DNA of 64,000 nt from Symbiodinium microadriaticum (lineage: Eukaryota > Sar > Dinophyceae > Suessiales > Symbiodiniaceae). Every line of letters begins with the position of its first letter. Position 1 is the stretch's first letter. The stretch lies in assembly GCA_001939145.1 (NCBI GenBank), contig LSRX01000662.1:4747-68746 (forward strand). The letters are read 5' to 3'. A program made the position numbers and the translations under genes. Below are positions 1 through 12,700 of the stretch, one piece after another. The notes beneath the pieces are model-generated. The model ran no database searches. It was not told the DNA's origin and saw nothing but the letters and a program-made list of their open reading frames with translations.

Positions 1-222
1 ATGTTGGTGGTGGGGAACCACTTTCTAGCTCGTTTTTTGGAAGCGAAGATCTGGATGCAGACCAAGAAATACCGTCCAATGTCACCAGTTCTTCAGCAAG
101 AATGCAGCTGTATAACTCCGCAATAGCCGTTTAGATCTGCTTGTCTTGAACACATCTTTGCTTCAAAAACAGTCAAGTCAGTTGATGTGTTCTCACGAGT
201 TGCAGCCCTTAAGACTTTAAAG

Positions 223-400
223 GTGGCAAAGGAACAGGTGGAAAGAAAGGCGATTCCAAGAGCAAAGACAGCAAGGGCAAAGGCAAGCCCTATGTGCCGT
301 TTGCTCCTCCTGGCAAGGTAAGGCAAGCATGATGCAGGTGGTAAAGGAAAGGGCAAGGAAAAGGTGGAAAAAGGTGTCTTTTGACTCAAAAACTTTGAAT
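223..400 (+). CDS. coding-like Lys/Gly-rich fragment
   Basis: After an AG at 221-222 one frame reads as a Lys/Gly/Ser-rich peptide that includes KGKPYVPFAPPGK and reaches a GTAAGG donor-like site at 318; a second K/G-rich stretch follows at 338-374. The composition resembles the basic linkers of dinoflagellate nuclear or transposon proteins, but no family is recognised. The two pieces are too close (about 25 bp) for a normal intron, so this may be a single broken exon. The opposite-strand frame here is not convincing. Confidence 0.25.
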
Positions 401-2369
401 CAACGCGTTTCAACCAAGGTGTCTCAGCACCACTTTGAGTCTAAATCGAGCAAAAAAGTGTCTCAACACACTTTAACAAAAGAAAGGGTCTCAAGTCCAC
501 TTTGACAGAAGAAAAACAAAAAAACAAAAAAAAATGAACCAAACGTCTCAATCCCAAGACTGTCTCAGCGCCACTTTCAGAAGGATTTTTTTCCAAAGAT
601 TTTTTTCTGCCAAAGTGCTTGAGGTGCTTTTTTGCTTTGATAAGACATCTGGTTCAAGTTTTTGACCTTGCCAAAGTGTTCTTGGAACACATTTTTTGTT
701 TCAATTTTTGGACGTCAACTTGTTATTTGAGAGGTTCCCTAATTGGTTTCCACGACGTCCACCAAGTGCCTCCAGGTGGATAAAGGAACAGGTTTGGAAA
801 AAAGGGCCAAGGATCAAAAGTTGCCTCCACAGCAAGTTCTGGTGAGTCCATGTTGTGTGAGAAGAGGTGGTTGTCGCTTGAATTGAAGTGGGCCGCGTTT
901 CTTTGACAAACAGACCCTCTCGAGCTTTCTCGTTGTGGCAAGCTTGGAGCTGCTTAAGATCGCTGGGAAAAAGACTTCAGCTCACAGGCTAGTTCTGGAA
1001 TGCTCTCAATGTGGGTTCATCTTGATTAGGCGACGTTTTGGTGCAGGCTTGACTGACAGAGATTGGAAGGTGCTTTGTGGCGAGCCCCTTTCATTGAGCC
1101 ATCACGATCTCGGCGCTGGTATTTTCCGGTGTGCCCGCAGAATGCAGCGCGGTTCGGATTCCGCCGTTTGCGGTGTCTATGTCTCAGACTTCCAAAGACC
1201 CATGCAAGCCACTTGGCACAAAGCGGACCAAACACTGTGCCAGTGATGCCGCGCAATGCAAGCAGCCCGTCGCATTAGTTGCAGTGAAACAATACCAGGG
1301 AAGGCGGCTTCCTAAGAGAGGAAAAAGGATGTGCGAATGTTTTGCACGGTGTCTGTGCAAATGCTGAATGGTTGGAGACTGTGAGGTTGGACAGGGTTTA
1401 GAAGTTGTTCGGTTAGAGGCTGGAAGGTTTTGCAGCTTGTTTGAAGGACTCATCGCATCGCTTGCATGTGGATTTCGGCTCTTTGGCTCCATTCCGCTGC
1501 TTTCATGTTTGCTGCGTCCCCAATAACTACCAGGGAAGCCAAACTGCTGTAGCCAGGTGCAAGCTGTGTTACTTGTTGCACCTCAGGTTAGTCCACAAAA
1601 ACAAATGTGAATTGCATGCGATGCTAGACAGTCGTCGTTTCAACAACCCATGGACAGGCACGACTTCAAACTCAGCCACCAAGTCGAGCCGATCACACCT
1701 TTGATTGAAGCAATGTTGCTGAGAGGGACATGTTCAAACGTTAAGGACTGCTTGCTCGCCGCTTTCACTCAGCTAAGCTGTAGACTCGAGCGGACGATGA
1801 ACAGCTGCGCGTGTGTGTGTGTGTGTGCATGTGGTGAGTGTTTGCTTGTCCTTGTTGGAGAGGAGTAGTTCTGTATTCGATATGGTCGCCGTCGCCGCTT
1901 TGTGCAAATATCAACCTTTCAGGAATCGCGAAGCATGACACCGAATGGCCAGCGACGTCGACATCTTGGATAGAAACACTCGTGAAAGCTGCTCGTCTAT
2001 TGCGGATTCGTGTCACCGATGTCATGTGGCGCCGAGGCATCAGATCCCCACGTTTCAGTTGGATGAAGGAGCTGAAGAAGCGTGCAAGGACAACGGGCGT
2101 GTTGAGTGGTGGTGCTGTGATGTCGTAGTTCGTCGTTGAGTGGGCAGCTGCATAGATGCACAAAGCGGTCCGAACATCCGTCCACCAACTTCCTAAACCG
2201 AGGGCGGTCTCCCCGCCGTCCCTGCCTGGGGTGATTGAGGGAAGTTTAAAAGGGCTTTTCGTCCATCTTGCGATGCGAGTCTGGTATAGTGGATATCGGA
2301 CATGGGGTTGATTTGATGGTGTTCGCAGGACGCAGTCCTGGGACCGAGCCTGAGAGCAGAATCGGCAGC
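401..2369. other. no gene seen; A-rich and mixed sequence
   Basis: Positions 430-700 hold loosely repeated phrases built on CTCAGCACCACTTTGA and CAAAGTG; 1815-1828 is a short GT run. No frame keeps a recognisable protein motif. Confidence 0.5.
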
Positions 2370-2390
2370 GCTGGGTATTGCTTCCGGCCT

Positions 2391-2487
2391 GTCCATGTTG
2401 TCGATTTGCAACTTCAAAGTGCTTTCTCTGAGGAGCATGTGCTTGACTGCTTGCTTGACATGGAGGCACAGCCTGCAGCACCACGGT
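2391..2487 (+). CDS. possible exon, unknown protein
   Basis: One frame reads VHVVDLQLQSAFSEEHVLDC and continues as an acidic, protein-like stretch to a GTAGGA donor-like site near 2487. There is no family match and boundaries are uncertain. Composition and the donor are the only support. Confidence 0.2.
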
Positions 2488-2799
2488 AGGAACATGCAGG
2501 AAGCTTACAGTCGTCTGGCATTTCACGCACGGCAAGTTGTGGTATCGGCATCCTGGTGCAGTGTCGTCTTCTTCCGGTTCTAGTTGCTTTTACTACGGTT
2601 ATATGTACAGTTTATAATGTTACAAGGAAGCTTTGCCAAAGGCCCACCAAAGACAGAGAAACAGAGAGAGGGAGAGAGTGAGAGCTGTCTTTTGTCGGAT
2701 CAACCAACCCGGTTTTGCAGGCCAGCCGGATGTCTCCAACGGCGCGCATGTACAGCCTGGTGGGAGTGCCCGGAGCAGAGCCAAGATCCTAGAAATAGG

Positions 2800-2905
2800 C
2801 CTCTCTAATCTAGGGTCCCGAAAATTTGTACGGCACCCTGAGGGTTACAGTAGGGACCTTATAAGGGACCTTAACTTAGAGAGTTACCCCTACAGGTCAG
2901 GTTGC
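2800..2905. repeat. short inverted-repeat element (TTCTC..GGGTCC family)
   Basis: About 95 bp whose ends resemble each other in inverted orientation (CTCTCTAATCTAGGGTCCC at the left, GGGACCTTAACTTAGAGAG at the right). It matches the segments at 24458-24560 and 28736-28836 in layout. It looks like a miniature inverted-repeat element without coding capacity. Confidence 0.5.
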
Positions 2906-3129
2906 GCCGGTAGCGGCCGAGAGGACTCACGGACAAAAGGGGGGATGGCAAATTCCGAATCCCAATAATCAAGCCCAACCTCAACACCAGGAGCAGAATC
3001 TGGAAACCGTGTGATGCCAATACCTGGACCTTCGACTTGTGAACCTTACAACTGCTATTATTGTTAAACTATCATTATTGTCATATCTATTCATAATATT
3101 TCTGTCATTTCTGTGCATTACTATTGCTC

Positions 3130-3490
3130 CTTAGGCTTGTGACAACGACGACTACTGCTACGGCAATTTTCACGACTACCACTACCGCTACCACATCACG
3201 AAATACCAACCACCACCACCGCAACTGCCATTGCCACTGCCATTGCCACTGCTACTGCTACACTGCTACTAGTCCTGCTCCTGCGACCAAAGCGATGACG
3301 ACGACGACTATTATGTCGACGCCTACCACTAAAACTGCCACTGCTACGACGACGACGGCTGCGGCGACTACTACTATGACAATGACGACTGCTAGTGGGA
3401 CCACGAGTAAGACTAGACTATTGCGATGTCGACGACTACTACGACCTACTACGACGACTACCCCGGCGACGACGACTTGTACTCCCGTTC
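3130..3490. repeat. ACG/ACT/CAC trinucleotide low-complexity tract
   Basis: Dense ACN and GAC triplets produce long Thr-rich or Val-rich frames on both strands. This is simple-sequence DNA, not a gene. Confidence 0.8.
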
Positions 3491-3892
3491 TTTCCCATAA
3501 ACATTCAGATCTCAAGACCCAGGCCCTCATGTCTTGTGCGTCGGCTGCAGCTTGGGCCATGGCCCTGTGCCTCCTGTCAGGCCCTCGCTTTTTGCTTGAG
3601 CTTAGGCTTTGAAGTCCGCGTCTACGGTTGGTGTCGCCGGCTTTGACGCAACTTTTCTTCTTCTCCCCTCTACTTACTAGAAGTGCTATTGGCTTCAAGC
3701 CTGTCCGCGGGTAGTCTCGGCATTGTGGCTGCCTGTGGCCTCTGTTGTTCAAACCACAGTTTGTGTGTATATGTCTGTATACATATGCACATATATATGT
3801 GTAAGCTTTTGTGCATACAGACAGACGGACAGACAGACAGACGTACGCATATTAACATAGACACATAGATTCATCGATACAGACGTACGTGC

Positions 3893-3894
<2 letters not shown>

Positions 3895-3927
<33 letters not shown>
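3895..3927. repeat. (TA)n microsatellite
   Basis: Uninterrupted TA dinucleotides. Confidence 0.9.
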
Positions 3928-3929
<2 letters not shown>

Positions 3930-6900
3930 TGTATGAACGAAAGGTTGCTTGTACTAGTGCTAGTGTACGGTTACAACTCATCCCATAGTGTTGCGGTGGT
4001 TGTTGTTATCATTAATGATTGTAAACTTGATCATCACCGTGAGTACCACCACGACCACCATCATCATCATCTTCTTTCACCAAAAAGTATTAATTGTAGG
4101 TGTAGGTGTAGGTGCAGACGGTGTCGGTGCAGGTGCACCTGTGCAGTAGCAGCGGCAGCAGCAGCAGCGACAATAGCAGTAGCAAGTAGCAGTAGCAGTT
4201 GGAGGAGTTGGTGGTGCTGGCTCTAAATTATGGTGTCGATGAAAGCTTGTTGCTCCATACGACAGTTCGCGATTGCTCGGAAGTTTGGGAACCTGCAGAT
4301 CTGAAGCAGTGGTTTTGCAGGGATTAGCTCGGAGCCGAGGCGCTGCTGGCCAGAGGCCCAGCCTGATGTCATCAGCCCACCACTCAGCTTCACCCTGGCA
4401 TCAGTCATTGTTTATGGAGCCGAAGGTGTCGAAATTCTGAGCTCTTCAAAGGAATCCGACAGGCCTTCTGTCATCCTAACATATGATCGCTGAAAGCTAT
4501 GCTCGTTGTTTGCACCCCAAACCCCAAATCCTGGATTCCCGGAGTTGAACGGATACCAGTGGTTTCCTAAGCGGAACTGTTCTCATGAGGACGGCTGAAA
4601 GCATGCATGGTAAAGCCTCTTCCCATTGCTCGGAAACTCAGACCTGTAGAACGATGAGCCGGAAGTATCTCAACTCACAGAAAATTCCCTGCAGCTAGTG
4701 AGATGGTAGTGAACGCGAGGCACACGGCAATCCAAGGAGTTGAGGCAGTCGTAAACGTTACGAGAACGAACGTGGTGGCCACACATGGCAGCACAGGCAA
4801 AGTGATCGTCTCTTCATGGCAGTATATTGTAGTCCCAGAGCCAGAGGAGTAGTTGTGGTCGAAGTGTTCGCAGTGCCCACGGTAGTCGTAAAGTTATATG
4901 ACTGTAGTTGTCGTACCAGTTTCAGCACGTGCGAAGTCACATTTTCTTGGTAACCACAAAAGTCATAATCTTCAGACCAGATACGTGCACAGTAACCCGG
5001 CTGGCGACAGCCCTGCCCGCAAAACCAAGTCCGATAGCATTGCAACAGCATGCAGGTAGTAACTCCTCGGGTTTCTTCAGCCAAGACTCCATCTCCTCGA
5101 GGGTTTGAATCCTGAACCAGTCCGACCGTTAGGTTGCAACATGGTGCTCCGAGCCTGCTGCAAAGCCTCACAGCGACTCGGACGAAACTTGGCTTTATGG
5201 GCTTTCATGGTTGAAGTCCATACGTGGTCTACGTGCGTGGAGACAAAGGCCAAGCAGATTCGAGCAGGTTTTAGATGTGCTGCCAAACCCTAATTAGGCC
5301 CTAATGAGTCCGAATGCTTCAAGATTCAGGCGGGGCATAGAGTAAGACTCCATGTGACGGTCATGTCCGACAATCCAAGTCTCGGGTATGAGCAGGTAGG
5401 AAACAAGAGCTGTCATTCGCGGCATGGAACTACTGATGTCGAAGACGTTCCGTCAGAGCAGCTAAAATACAATAAGTTTTGCAATCCGAACAGGCGTTCC
5501 CATCTCGCTGAAGCTACAGCAGCCGGTTGAGCGGTAGTCACAGCAGTCGTTGCTGTCCCGGTAGTGCTCGCAATAGTAGTGAAACATATCCAGCCGACTG
5601 ACCACAGCGAAATTAGGCGCGGTGAGTATCAACATAAAGCTGACAAGTTATGACGGCGGTTTTCCATTCCCCTGCCGAGCTCCCCGACAATCCGAAAGCG
5701 CCCCATGTGCAGGTGGCCCCGATCCGTGCAGCTCCTCGACGAGGCTTTCCCTCCCATAAAGCAGCAAGGAGGAAGGATGGCATGTGAACTGTCCCCTTGA
5801 TCCTTTGGGTCAGCTTTCGGATGCTCGCTTTTCTCTTGGGTGCAGAGCTTCCTTGAAGTGTGGGCACGGACGGAGGCCGCACGCAACACCAGCACCAGCT
5901 AGGACCCCTAGACTGCAGTGCAACTCCGAATCACCAGCAACACTACAACTTTAGCAAACACAGAAATGCCGCCCAACCCAAACAGAACGCAGTCGAGATC
6001 CGACAGCTCCTTTTGCCAGTTTCAGCCCGATGCCACAAGCCTCAGCACCGTGGCTGCAGCCCTCGAGGTGCGCCGGGGGGTTTCGGCTTTCGGGAGTGTC
6101 TCTTCTTCCGTGGGCTTTTGGGTTTCCGGCGTTTTTGGGATGGTTTTGGATTTTGAGGTGTTGGTGGAGTCTGCTTTCAGGGAGCGTCGAGATGGAGCTT
6201 TTCCGACCTTCGGCCAAGTTCTAGGAACTTCGTTTCAGGCAGGTACCCGGAAAGCACAAGAATGTAGAATACTTTGCAGAAGTTGCGGTTCAAGGATTTT
6301 CGGACTTTTAGTCTGTGGTGGCTTGAGACTGTTGGTTTCAGGTTGGATTCCGTTGTCTTGGGAGGAAGACGATCGAGCCGTCAGGGCACTCTCGCCTTCC
6401 TAGGCACAAACCTCCCATTGCAACCAGCCATGCAGCTGACCCCTGACTTCTAGATTCATGGCTCCATGCAGGAAGTTGCTTTGAAGTCCCACAGCGGCTC
6501 AAGGAAGGTCTGCGTGGTATGCGTGGTACGCGGGTGAGCTGCGTCTCAGCCGAGCTAGGAAGGGTTTGTGGTGTCTGCACCGCAAGGACTGGGAGGTCGC
6601 TGTGGCTCTTCTACACGATGCCCGCGGTCAGGTTCGGACTTCAAGCGCCGCAGTTGAGGGGGTCTGAAGGGAGCGAGGATTAGTTGAGGCAGAGGGCTGC
6701 GGGATACTCTCAAACAGCATCTTCGAGGCTGTCAGCATCGCCTAGGTAATGGAGCAACGGCCGACTAAGATGGCTCCTTCCGCAGTTCCCTGTTTTTTGG
6801 CCAGCACGATGAAGGTTTGCTATGCTTGTAGCCGTGGAAGCAGGCGATCCAGCCGAACATCGTGGTGTATGGTGCCAGGAGCTGAAACGTTAGCAAGCAC

Positions 6901-7320
6901 TGCGCTGTTCTTGCAAAGGCTCGATTTCCAACTTACAGCAGCGGCCGTGCAGGATGATGACGCTCGTACAGTTTTGCCACCAATGCAGCTTCCCAAACTT
7001 AGAGCGGACGGCCTAACGAATCGACCGCGATGAACCCACCCTTCCGGCTTGAAGCAGTGCTTTATATACGCATTCTAACTGAGATCAAAACTGTCGACGC
7101 TTTTTGCGCTGCCCAGCGACTCCAACATCGCGTAATCCTGACAAATTGTGGCACGTATGAAGGATCCCTACTATCAAGCAGCTGGGGTCTCCACCTAATT
7201 GCCCAAGTTTCCCGAACCCGAAGCACCACGCAGACCCTGTTTAGTAGCCGTTATTGCAGATAAGCCTCTGTAGTAACCTTGTAGTGTCCTTAAGAAATCC
7301 CGGTAGGAGCCTTTCGAAGA
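3928..7320. other. no gene recognised
   Basis: Mixed sequence with GCAGCA-type runs at 4145-4215 and unconvincing short frames on both strands. No family motif was identified. One 94-codon frame at 6749-7033 lacks any similarity I recognise. Confidence 0.4.
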
Positions 7321-7393
7321 GATATAGATAGATAGATAGATAGCTAGGTAGGTAGGTAGGTAGATAGATAGAGATATAGTATATGTATATATG

Positions 7394-7439
<46 letters not shown>

Positions 7440-7616
7440 GATGTAGGTGTAGATGTAGATGTAGATGTAGATGTAGATGTAGATGAAGATGTAGATGTAG
7501 ATGTAGATGTAGATGTAGATGTAGATGTCTATGTATATGTCTATGTCTATGTCTATGTCTATGTCTATGTCTATGTCTATGTCTATGTCTATGTCTATGT
7601 CTATGTCTATGTCTAT
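7321..7616. repeat. compound microsatellite (GATA, TATATG, GATGTA, TCTATG)
   Basis: Successive arrays of GATA, TATATG, GTAGAT and finally TCTATG units. The last array ends at the left edge of the DIRS-like element, and the same TCTATG unit resumes at its right edge. Confidence 0.95.
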
Positions 7617-7936
7617 GCAAATATCCCGTAAGAGCCGACCAGCTGTGACTGCTCTCAGCTGTGTTTTCTCTATGTGGGCTGCCCTGCCTGAGCTTGTGAG
7701 AGAGGCTAGGTTTTGGAATCCTTCGTGCCATTCCTTTCCTCTCTGGGCGGCTTTCTGGCCTGCGGGATCGGCTGCTTTTGTGGCGTCATTTTGACAGCCT
7801 TTGTTCTGTCTTCCACGGTTCGGCGTGGAGTGGCTGCAGTTCTGCGAGTTCTTATTGGCTGGCTCGACCTGGCCCAAGGAACTCCTGACCTTCGAGGCCA
7901 TCTTCAGCGGCGACTGCAGGAGTACCGGATTCGTGA

Positions 7937-8212
7937 ATGAGCAGGGAGGACCCTGATCTGGAAAGGCTCACACTTCGTTTTTCAAGGTTTCGGATTACGA
8001 TCGAACGGGCTCCCTCCGAGCCCTCTTCTCCGACTGGATCCTTTATCCTTGTGAACGAGGACAGCGAAAGCGCCCAGGCTTCTACTGGACCCCTTGCAGG
8101 GGAGGCTTCTGCTTCCCGGGTGTCTCCGGCTCGCTCCGCCGACACCGAGTTCCTGGCAGCATCTACCGCCGAGGCCCTCGCTGGCTTGACTCTGAGAGTT
8201 TGCTTATCGTAG
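7937..8212 (+). CDS. 5' ORF of the DIRS-like element, possibly N-terminal gag part
   Basis: A 91-codon ORF with a true ATG, reading [15 protein letters not shown] at its start, then Ser/Pro/Ala-rich. It lies inside the element about 900 bp before the gag-like frame. It could be the first coding exon of the gag protein, joined by splicing, or an independent leader ORF. No catalytic motif is seen. The region 8213-9123 contains another short coding-like stretch (LFRKYIEEILARYPHR near 8790) interrupted by stops, which suggests decay or an intron here. Confidence 0.45.
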   Translation: MSREDPDLERLTLRFSRFRITIERAPSEPSSPTGSFILVNEDSESAQASTGPLAGEASASRVSPARSADTEFLAASTAEALAGLTLRVCLS

Positions 8213-9126
8213 TTTTAAGGCCAACAGAGGGATGACCGTATGATTTGCAAGCCGCTTGAAGGAGTTTCCAGTCAGAGATGTTAGGCAGCCTTCGCTGAAA
8301 TCGGGCGAGGTCTCTCTAAGAGTTGGCTTGCGCGGCTTGCGGTTTTTTCGGATTAAAGCAGTTCGAGGTTCAAGGCTTCGTATGTTGGCTCTTAGGTTGG
8401 CTTTTGCTTCGGTGAGTTGGGTGGCTTTGGGTCTAAATTCTCTTTCAGGCTTCTCATATAGACCCCTTACAAAATCCCTTTAGGAAGAAACAAACCAGAA
8501 AGAAAGTCTACTCCAAGGATGCCTGCCACTTCTCCGTTTCCTGGAAGTCCATGCTGGCGGTTGCTGGGCTGCAGGGCTGCTCGGGGCTTTGAACCTCAGA
8601 GCTCTTCGGCGTTTCTTCGCCAGGGTCGGGAATTGTTGGTTTCATGTGCAGTTTTCGGGTCTAGTTGAAGGGCATAGGGTTAAGGCGTGTTAGCTAGGCT
8701 TAGGATGCGCGGGTTTCTGGTTTGGGGTTTTCGGGTTGAATGCTGGCGCACTAGGCCTGCCTGTAGACCGACAAGACCACTCTTTTTCGGAAATATATTG
8801 AGGAAATCCTGGCACGATACCCACACAGATAGGCCTAGGATGATGTGGGCCATCAGTCTGTCGTACCTGTTGCGACATACCTTCTTTGGGTATCCCCACT
8901 CGTAGAACTAGGAGATTCTTGCAGCTGCTGTCGAGACTACAGCGCACCTTCACTCGTGTCAACTTCGAACGTTCCTGAAAGGGTCACAGTGTGCCATCTT
9001 CGCGCTATCTCTCTGCGGTAAGCCCCTAAAAGCCGCAAGGGCATAACCTTCTCCCCAAATCCACACGTCAATCTTCGAACTTTGAAGAATCTGCCGCACT
9101 CCAAAGCCACAGAACCCAAAGCTTGA

Positions 9127-9708
9127 AGCGGACATTTGGCCAGAGGGATTTCTGCTTTGGAAAATTGGACAGCTGAAGCTCGTATTGCACGGGCCTTCCG
9201 GGCAGGGCTCTCCGCGGCCTCTGTTCTATCTGGGGCTAAGGGCTACCAGACGAGGAGCCCCGTGCTGCCAACTCGCAACAGGATCTACGTGGTGCTGCGG
9301 TGCTCCTCGACTCCCGGTGGCTTTGTGACCGAGTCGTACCGCGAAAAGCGAAATGCGGACCTGGAGGCTTGGTGCTCTCGCCTTTTGATGTTCACCGACC
9401 AGTGTGCGACCGAGGGGGGCAGGACTCAACTGGGGTGGCTCCTCACGGGGCTTCCGGATCCGGCGTGGAGCTCCATGGTACGCCGGAGGCAGGGGGTGAG
9501 GCCGTTCTCTCGTTTGTGCCCGAGCCTTTGGTTGAGCGCAAATGTGGCTTACCTTCGGGAGATGGAGTGGATTTCTTCTCGCATGTCTGCCACAGGCGAG
9601 GCAAGCAAGGACCAACCAAAGGACACCCCGGAGCCCGAGGACGGCACCGCCCCGACACGGCCACCGAGGCGACCGCGACGTCCTCCAAAGGCCCTGGGCG
9701 ACTCTTGA
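9127..9708 (+). CDS. gag-like ORF of the DIRS-like element
   Basis: Open frame from a stop at 9124-9126 to a TGA at 9706-9708, about 193 codons. It reads GISALENWTAEARIARAF near the start, RNRIYVVLRC about residue 57, and ends in a Pro/Arg-rich basic tail suited to nucleic-acid binding. No in-frame ATG precedes residue ~85, so the natural start must lie upstream (spliced or mutated). The frame is the same as that of the pol-like ORF, and only this TGA separates them. Function as structural gag is inferred from position and basic tail. Confidence 0.55.
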   Translation, partial: SGHLARGISALENWTAEARIARAFRAGLSAASVLSGAKGYQTRSPVLPTRNRIYVVLRCSSTPGGFVTESYREKRNADLEAWCSRLLMFTDQCATEGGRTQLGWLLTGLPDPAWSSMVRRRQGVRPFSRLCPSLWLSANVAYLREMEWISSRMSATGEASKDQPKDTPEPEDGTAPTRPPRRPRRPPKALGDS

Positions 9709-12700
9709 AGAGGGACCACAGCAGTGCATGTTTTCGCTGGGAAGGTGGAGCCTCCCTGGCCTGGTGTTAGCTCCGGCTGCCACCCTAATTCGAATGATGT
9801 TCTAGGTCCTGCTGGGGCGAAGCCCTCAGAGGCGCAGGCGGAGCCAGCAGATCGTAATGTCGCCCACCGGGGCACCTTAGGTTCTAAGCCCCGCCCGGAC
9901 CCCACGGCAATTCCCGAGTCCGAGACTTGCTTTGTCAGCTGGATCGCTAGTTTTTTAGGTCAACTTTGGAGCAGTAGGTCTTGCTTGGGTTCATTCCTTC
10001 GTGATTCCCTACGTGCTCCCGCCTGCACATCTGTGCCTGAACACCGCTCAGGCGATCTGTGGCCAGTCCCGTTGCCTTCGGCACGATGGACGGCCGAAAC
10101 GTTTTGCAACCTAAGCCCTCAGCGGCGCCGTCGGGGGAAGCTTTTTAAGTTAGTGGCAAAGCTTGTGCAACTTCAGGTAGGCTGTCTCAACTGGCTTGCT
10201 TTGGGTTGCCCTTCACATGACCCGGCTCATGCTCATATCCACGGCGCCGCTTTGACCGATGATCAGCACAATGTACTGTGCACGCTCGAGCGACACTGCT
10301 TGCACTTTGTTCGCGCAGGACGCTTCAGCCTCGCCACTCTCGGTCGATCGGGGGAAAAATTTTCTGCATTGTTGAGCGGGGCCTTGGAACTGTCTCAGGC
10401 CGATTCGTCGGGTGCTTGTGACACGGACCGCCTGCTCTCTGAATTCGTTTGTTCTTTGGAAACCGAGTGGTGCTCCTATGGCCGACGACCCCGCATGCCC
10501 CCTAGCCCTTGCCAACCCGACCTGCCTCAGGCTTCTGCTGTGGGTGCCTCGACGACGGCTCCTTCGTGCAATGGGCCTCCTGAGGTTGTTTCAGTTGGTT
10601 CGGGTCTTTCGTGCAAGCCGGTCGTCGCTGATCGCATCAAGTGGTCACTGCCACCTTCTTTTGATCCGGTGCCCTTTTTGCTTGATCCCGAAATTAAACG
10701 GGCTTACCTTGAGCCTGATTCTGTCAAACTGCCCGAGGCCTTTTGGCCGAAACTTCCGCGCTCCAAGGTTCATGCCTCGCGCGGCGAGCTCCTCAAGCTT
10801 GCTGCAAAGTGGGACAAATTCAAGGCGCTTCGGATTTTCAAGTGTTCGGAGGTTGATTCTTTGGAAACCGTAGGCTGCTTCGGGGTTCCCAAGGATATCT
10901 CCTTTGATAGGTTCATACTTAATCCCTCCGTTGCAAATTCCCGAGCCCGGAAACTTAGCTGTTACACGAAACTTTTGGCACCAGGCTGCCTTTTGGCCCA
11001 GGCGAGTTTGCCCACTGCTTCGCATGTTCTCAGGTTGTGCTGCGATGATCTTAGCGAAATGTATTATACCTTTGTGGTACCACCCCTTAGGTCTAAACGG
11101 AACTGTTTGGGGATCGCTTTTCAGCCTCATGAACTTAAAGGATTTTCAGCTTACAATCCGGTTTTGCATAATGGTCCGTGCTTCATTGCCCTCAATGCCC
11201 TAGCAATGGGGGACTGTGGCGCCGTGGAGTATGCTCAGCAAGCGCATTTCAATGTTCTTGCCAGCCTGGGAAACAGTATGCGACCTAGCGAGTTCGTGGC
11301 TTACCGCCGCACGTTCCCTCGCTCTGAATGCCTGGAGTTTTTATCCATAGACGATCACATGACAGCTCAGGTTTGCTCTCGCATGCAGTTGCGCTCGAAA
11401 GCGCCGCTTCGCGACACTGAAATCTTTGCTGCTGCTGATACTGCGTATCCTCTGGTGGGCTTGGTGCCCCACCCGGGGAAACGAAAACGACAGGTCACTT
11501 CAGGCACCTTCCTCGGTGCAGATGTGGATGGATGCGAAGGTTTAGTTTCGGCACCGCGGCACCGCATCGGAGTGTTGATGAGAATAACATCTTTAGTATC
11601 GCGGCACGGCCGGTGCACACCTGCTCTTTTGGCATCGATTCTGGGACTTTGGGTACATATCCTTTTGTTTCGCAGACCGGTGTTCTCAATACTGGGTCAA
11701 GTGTTTGCCGACGCCAGACGCACACCGGCAAACAGGGTTTTTCAGCTTCATCGTGATTCCGTGAACGAACTGGCATGCTTGTGTATCATGGGGCCGCTGA
11801 TTCAAGCTGATTTGCGTGCCGGCTACCCAGGCAAAATCTTTTGTATGGACGCGTCTCCGACTGGCGCGGGCATTTGCTGTGCTACCTTGCCGGGTCCCGT
11901 GGTGAAAGAGTTGTGGCGTCACACTGAGCAGAAAGGGTTTTACACTAAGCTTTTAGAGCCGGCCTCTGCCCTTCTTCAATCGCTTGACTTGTCAGATGAT
12001 CCTGGGGCAGCTTTCGTGGAGGGCCTTCCCGCTACCAGTGCTCCTTTCAGTCCCGAACCTTTGCCCTTGCGTGCACCGCGTTCTGGCGGCGGCTCTTTCC
12101 TTTGCCTCTTCGGGGGTGACTGTAACTGGGTTCCCGCGCACACACGTGCAGGCTTGCGTGACTTCGGTGTTGAGCGCCCTGAGCTCTCTGCACTTTCGTT
12201 TGGGGACCTCGAGGACCGTTCAACGTTCTCTTCACTGTGCACTCTTGCGCTTAGTGGGCTGGTGCATGACTGGCACTGTCACCCGCCTCCTGCTTCGTTC
12301 TGCGGCGCCTGCCCCGACGTTCGGTTCAGTGCTGTTGCCGGCCTTCGTTCCTGCGACAGTCCTGCAGGCCTCGAGCCCGTTTCGGACGAGCTTGCTCGTG
12401 ACAACACTTTAGCTCGTCGGTTGTGCTTTCTTCTGTGCCTCGCCGCGAGTGCTGGCTCTTTTGTGAGCGTGTCGCACCCTGCCGAAAGTCTCCTCTTCAG
12501 GCTTCACTGCTTCAGGGGTCTGGTCGCGCTTGGCGCCGTTGCCACCCAAGTTTCCTTCTGCGCGTTCGGTTCGCCTTGCCAGTGCGCCACCACGTTCCTG
12601 CACAACAAGCCTTGGTTGCACCAGCTCGGTCGGACCTCTGGTGGTTGCACGTGCCCGGCTTCCTCCCCGCACTTTGCTTCGGCTGGGCGCTTCACGATCG

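Noticed and set aside
3124-3752. Thr-rich (+) and Val-rich (-) ORFs
   Set aside because: Products of a trinucleotide low-complexity tract.
7195-7901. His/Arg, Ile/Asp and Tyr/Val repeat ORFs
   Set aside because: Translations of hexanucleotide microsatellites.
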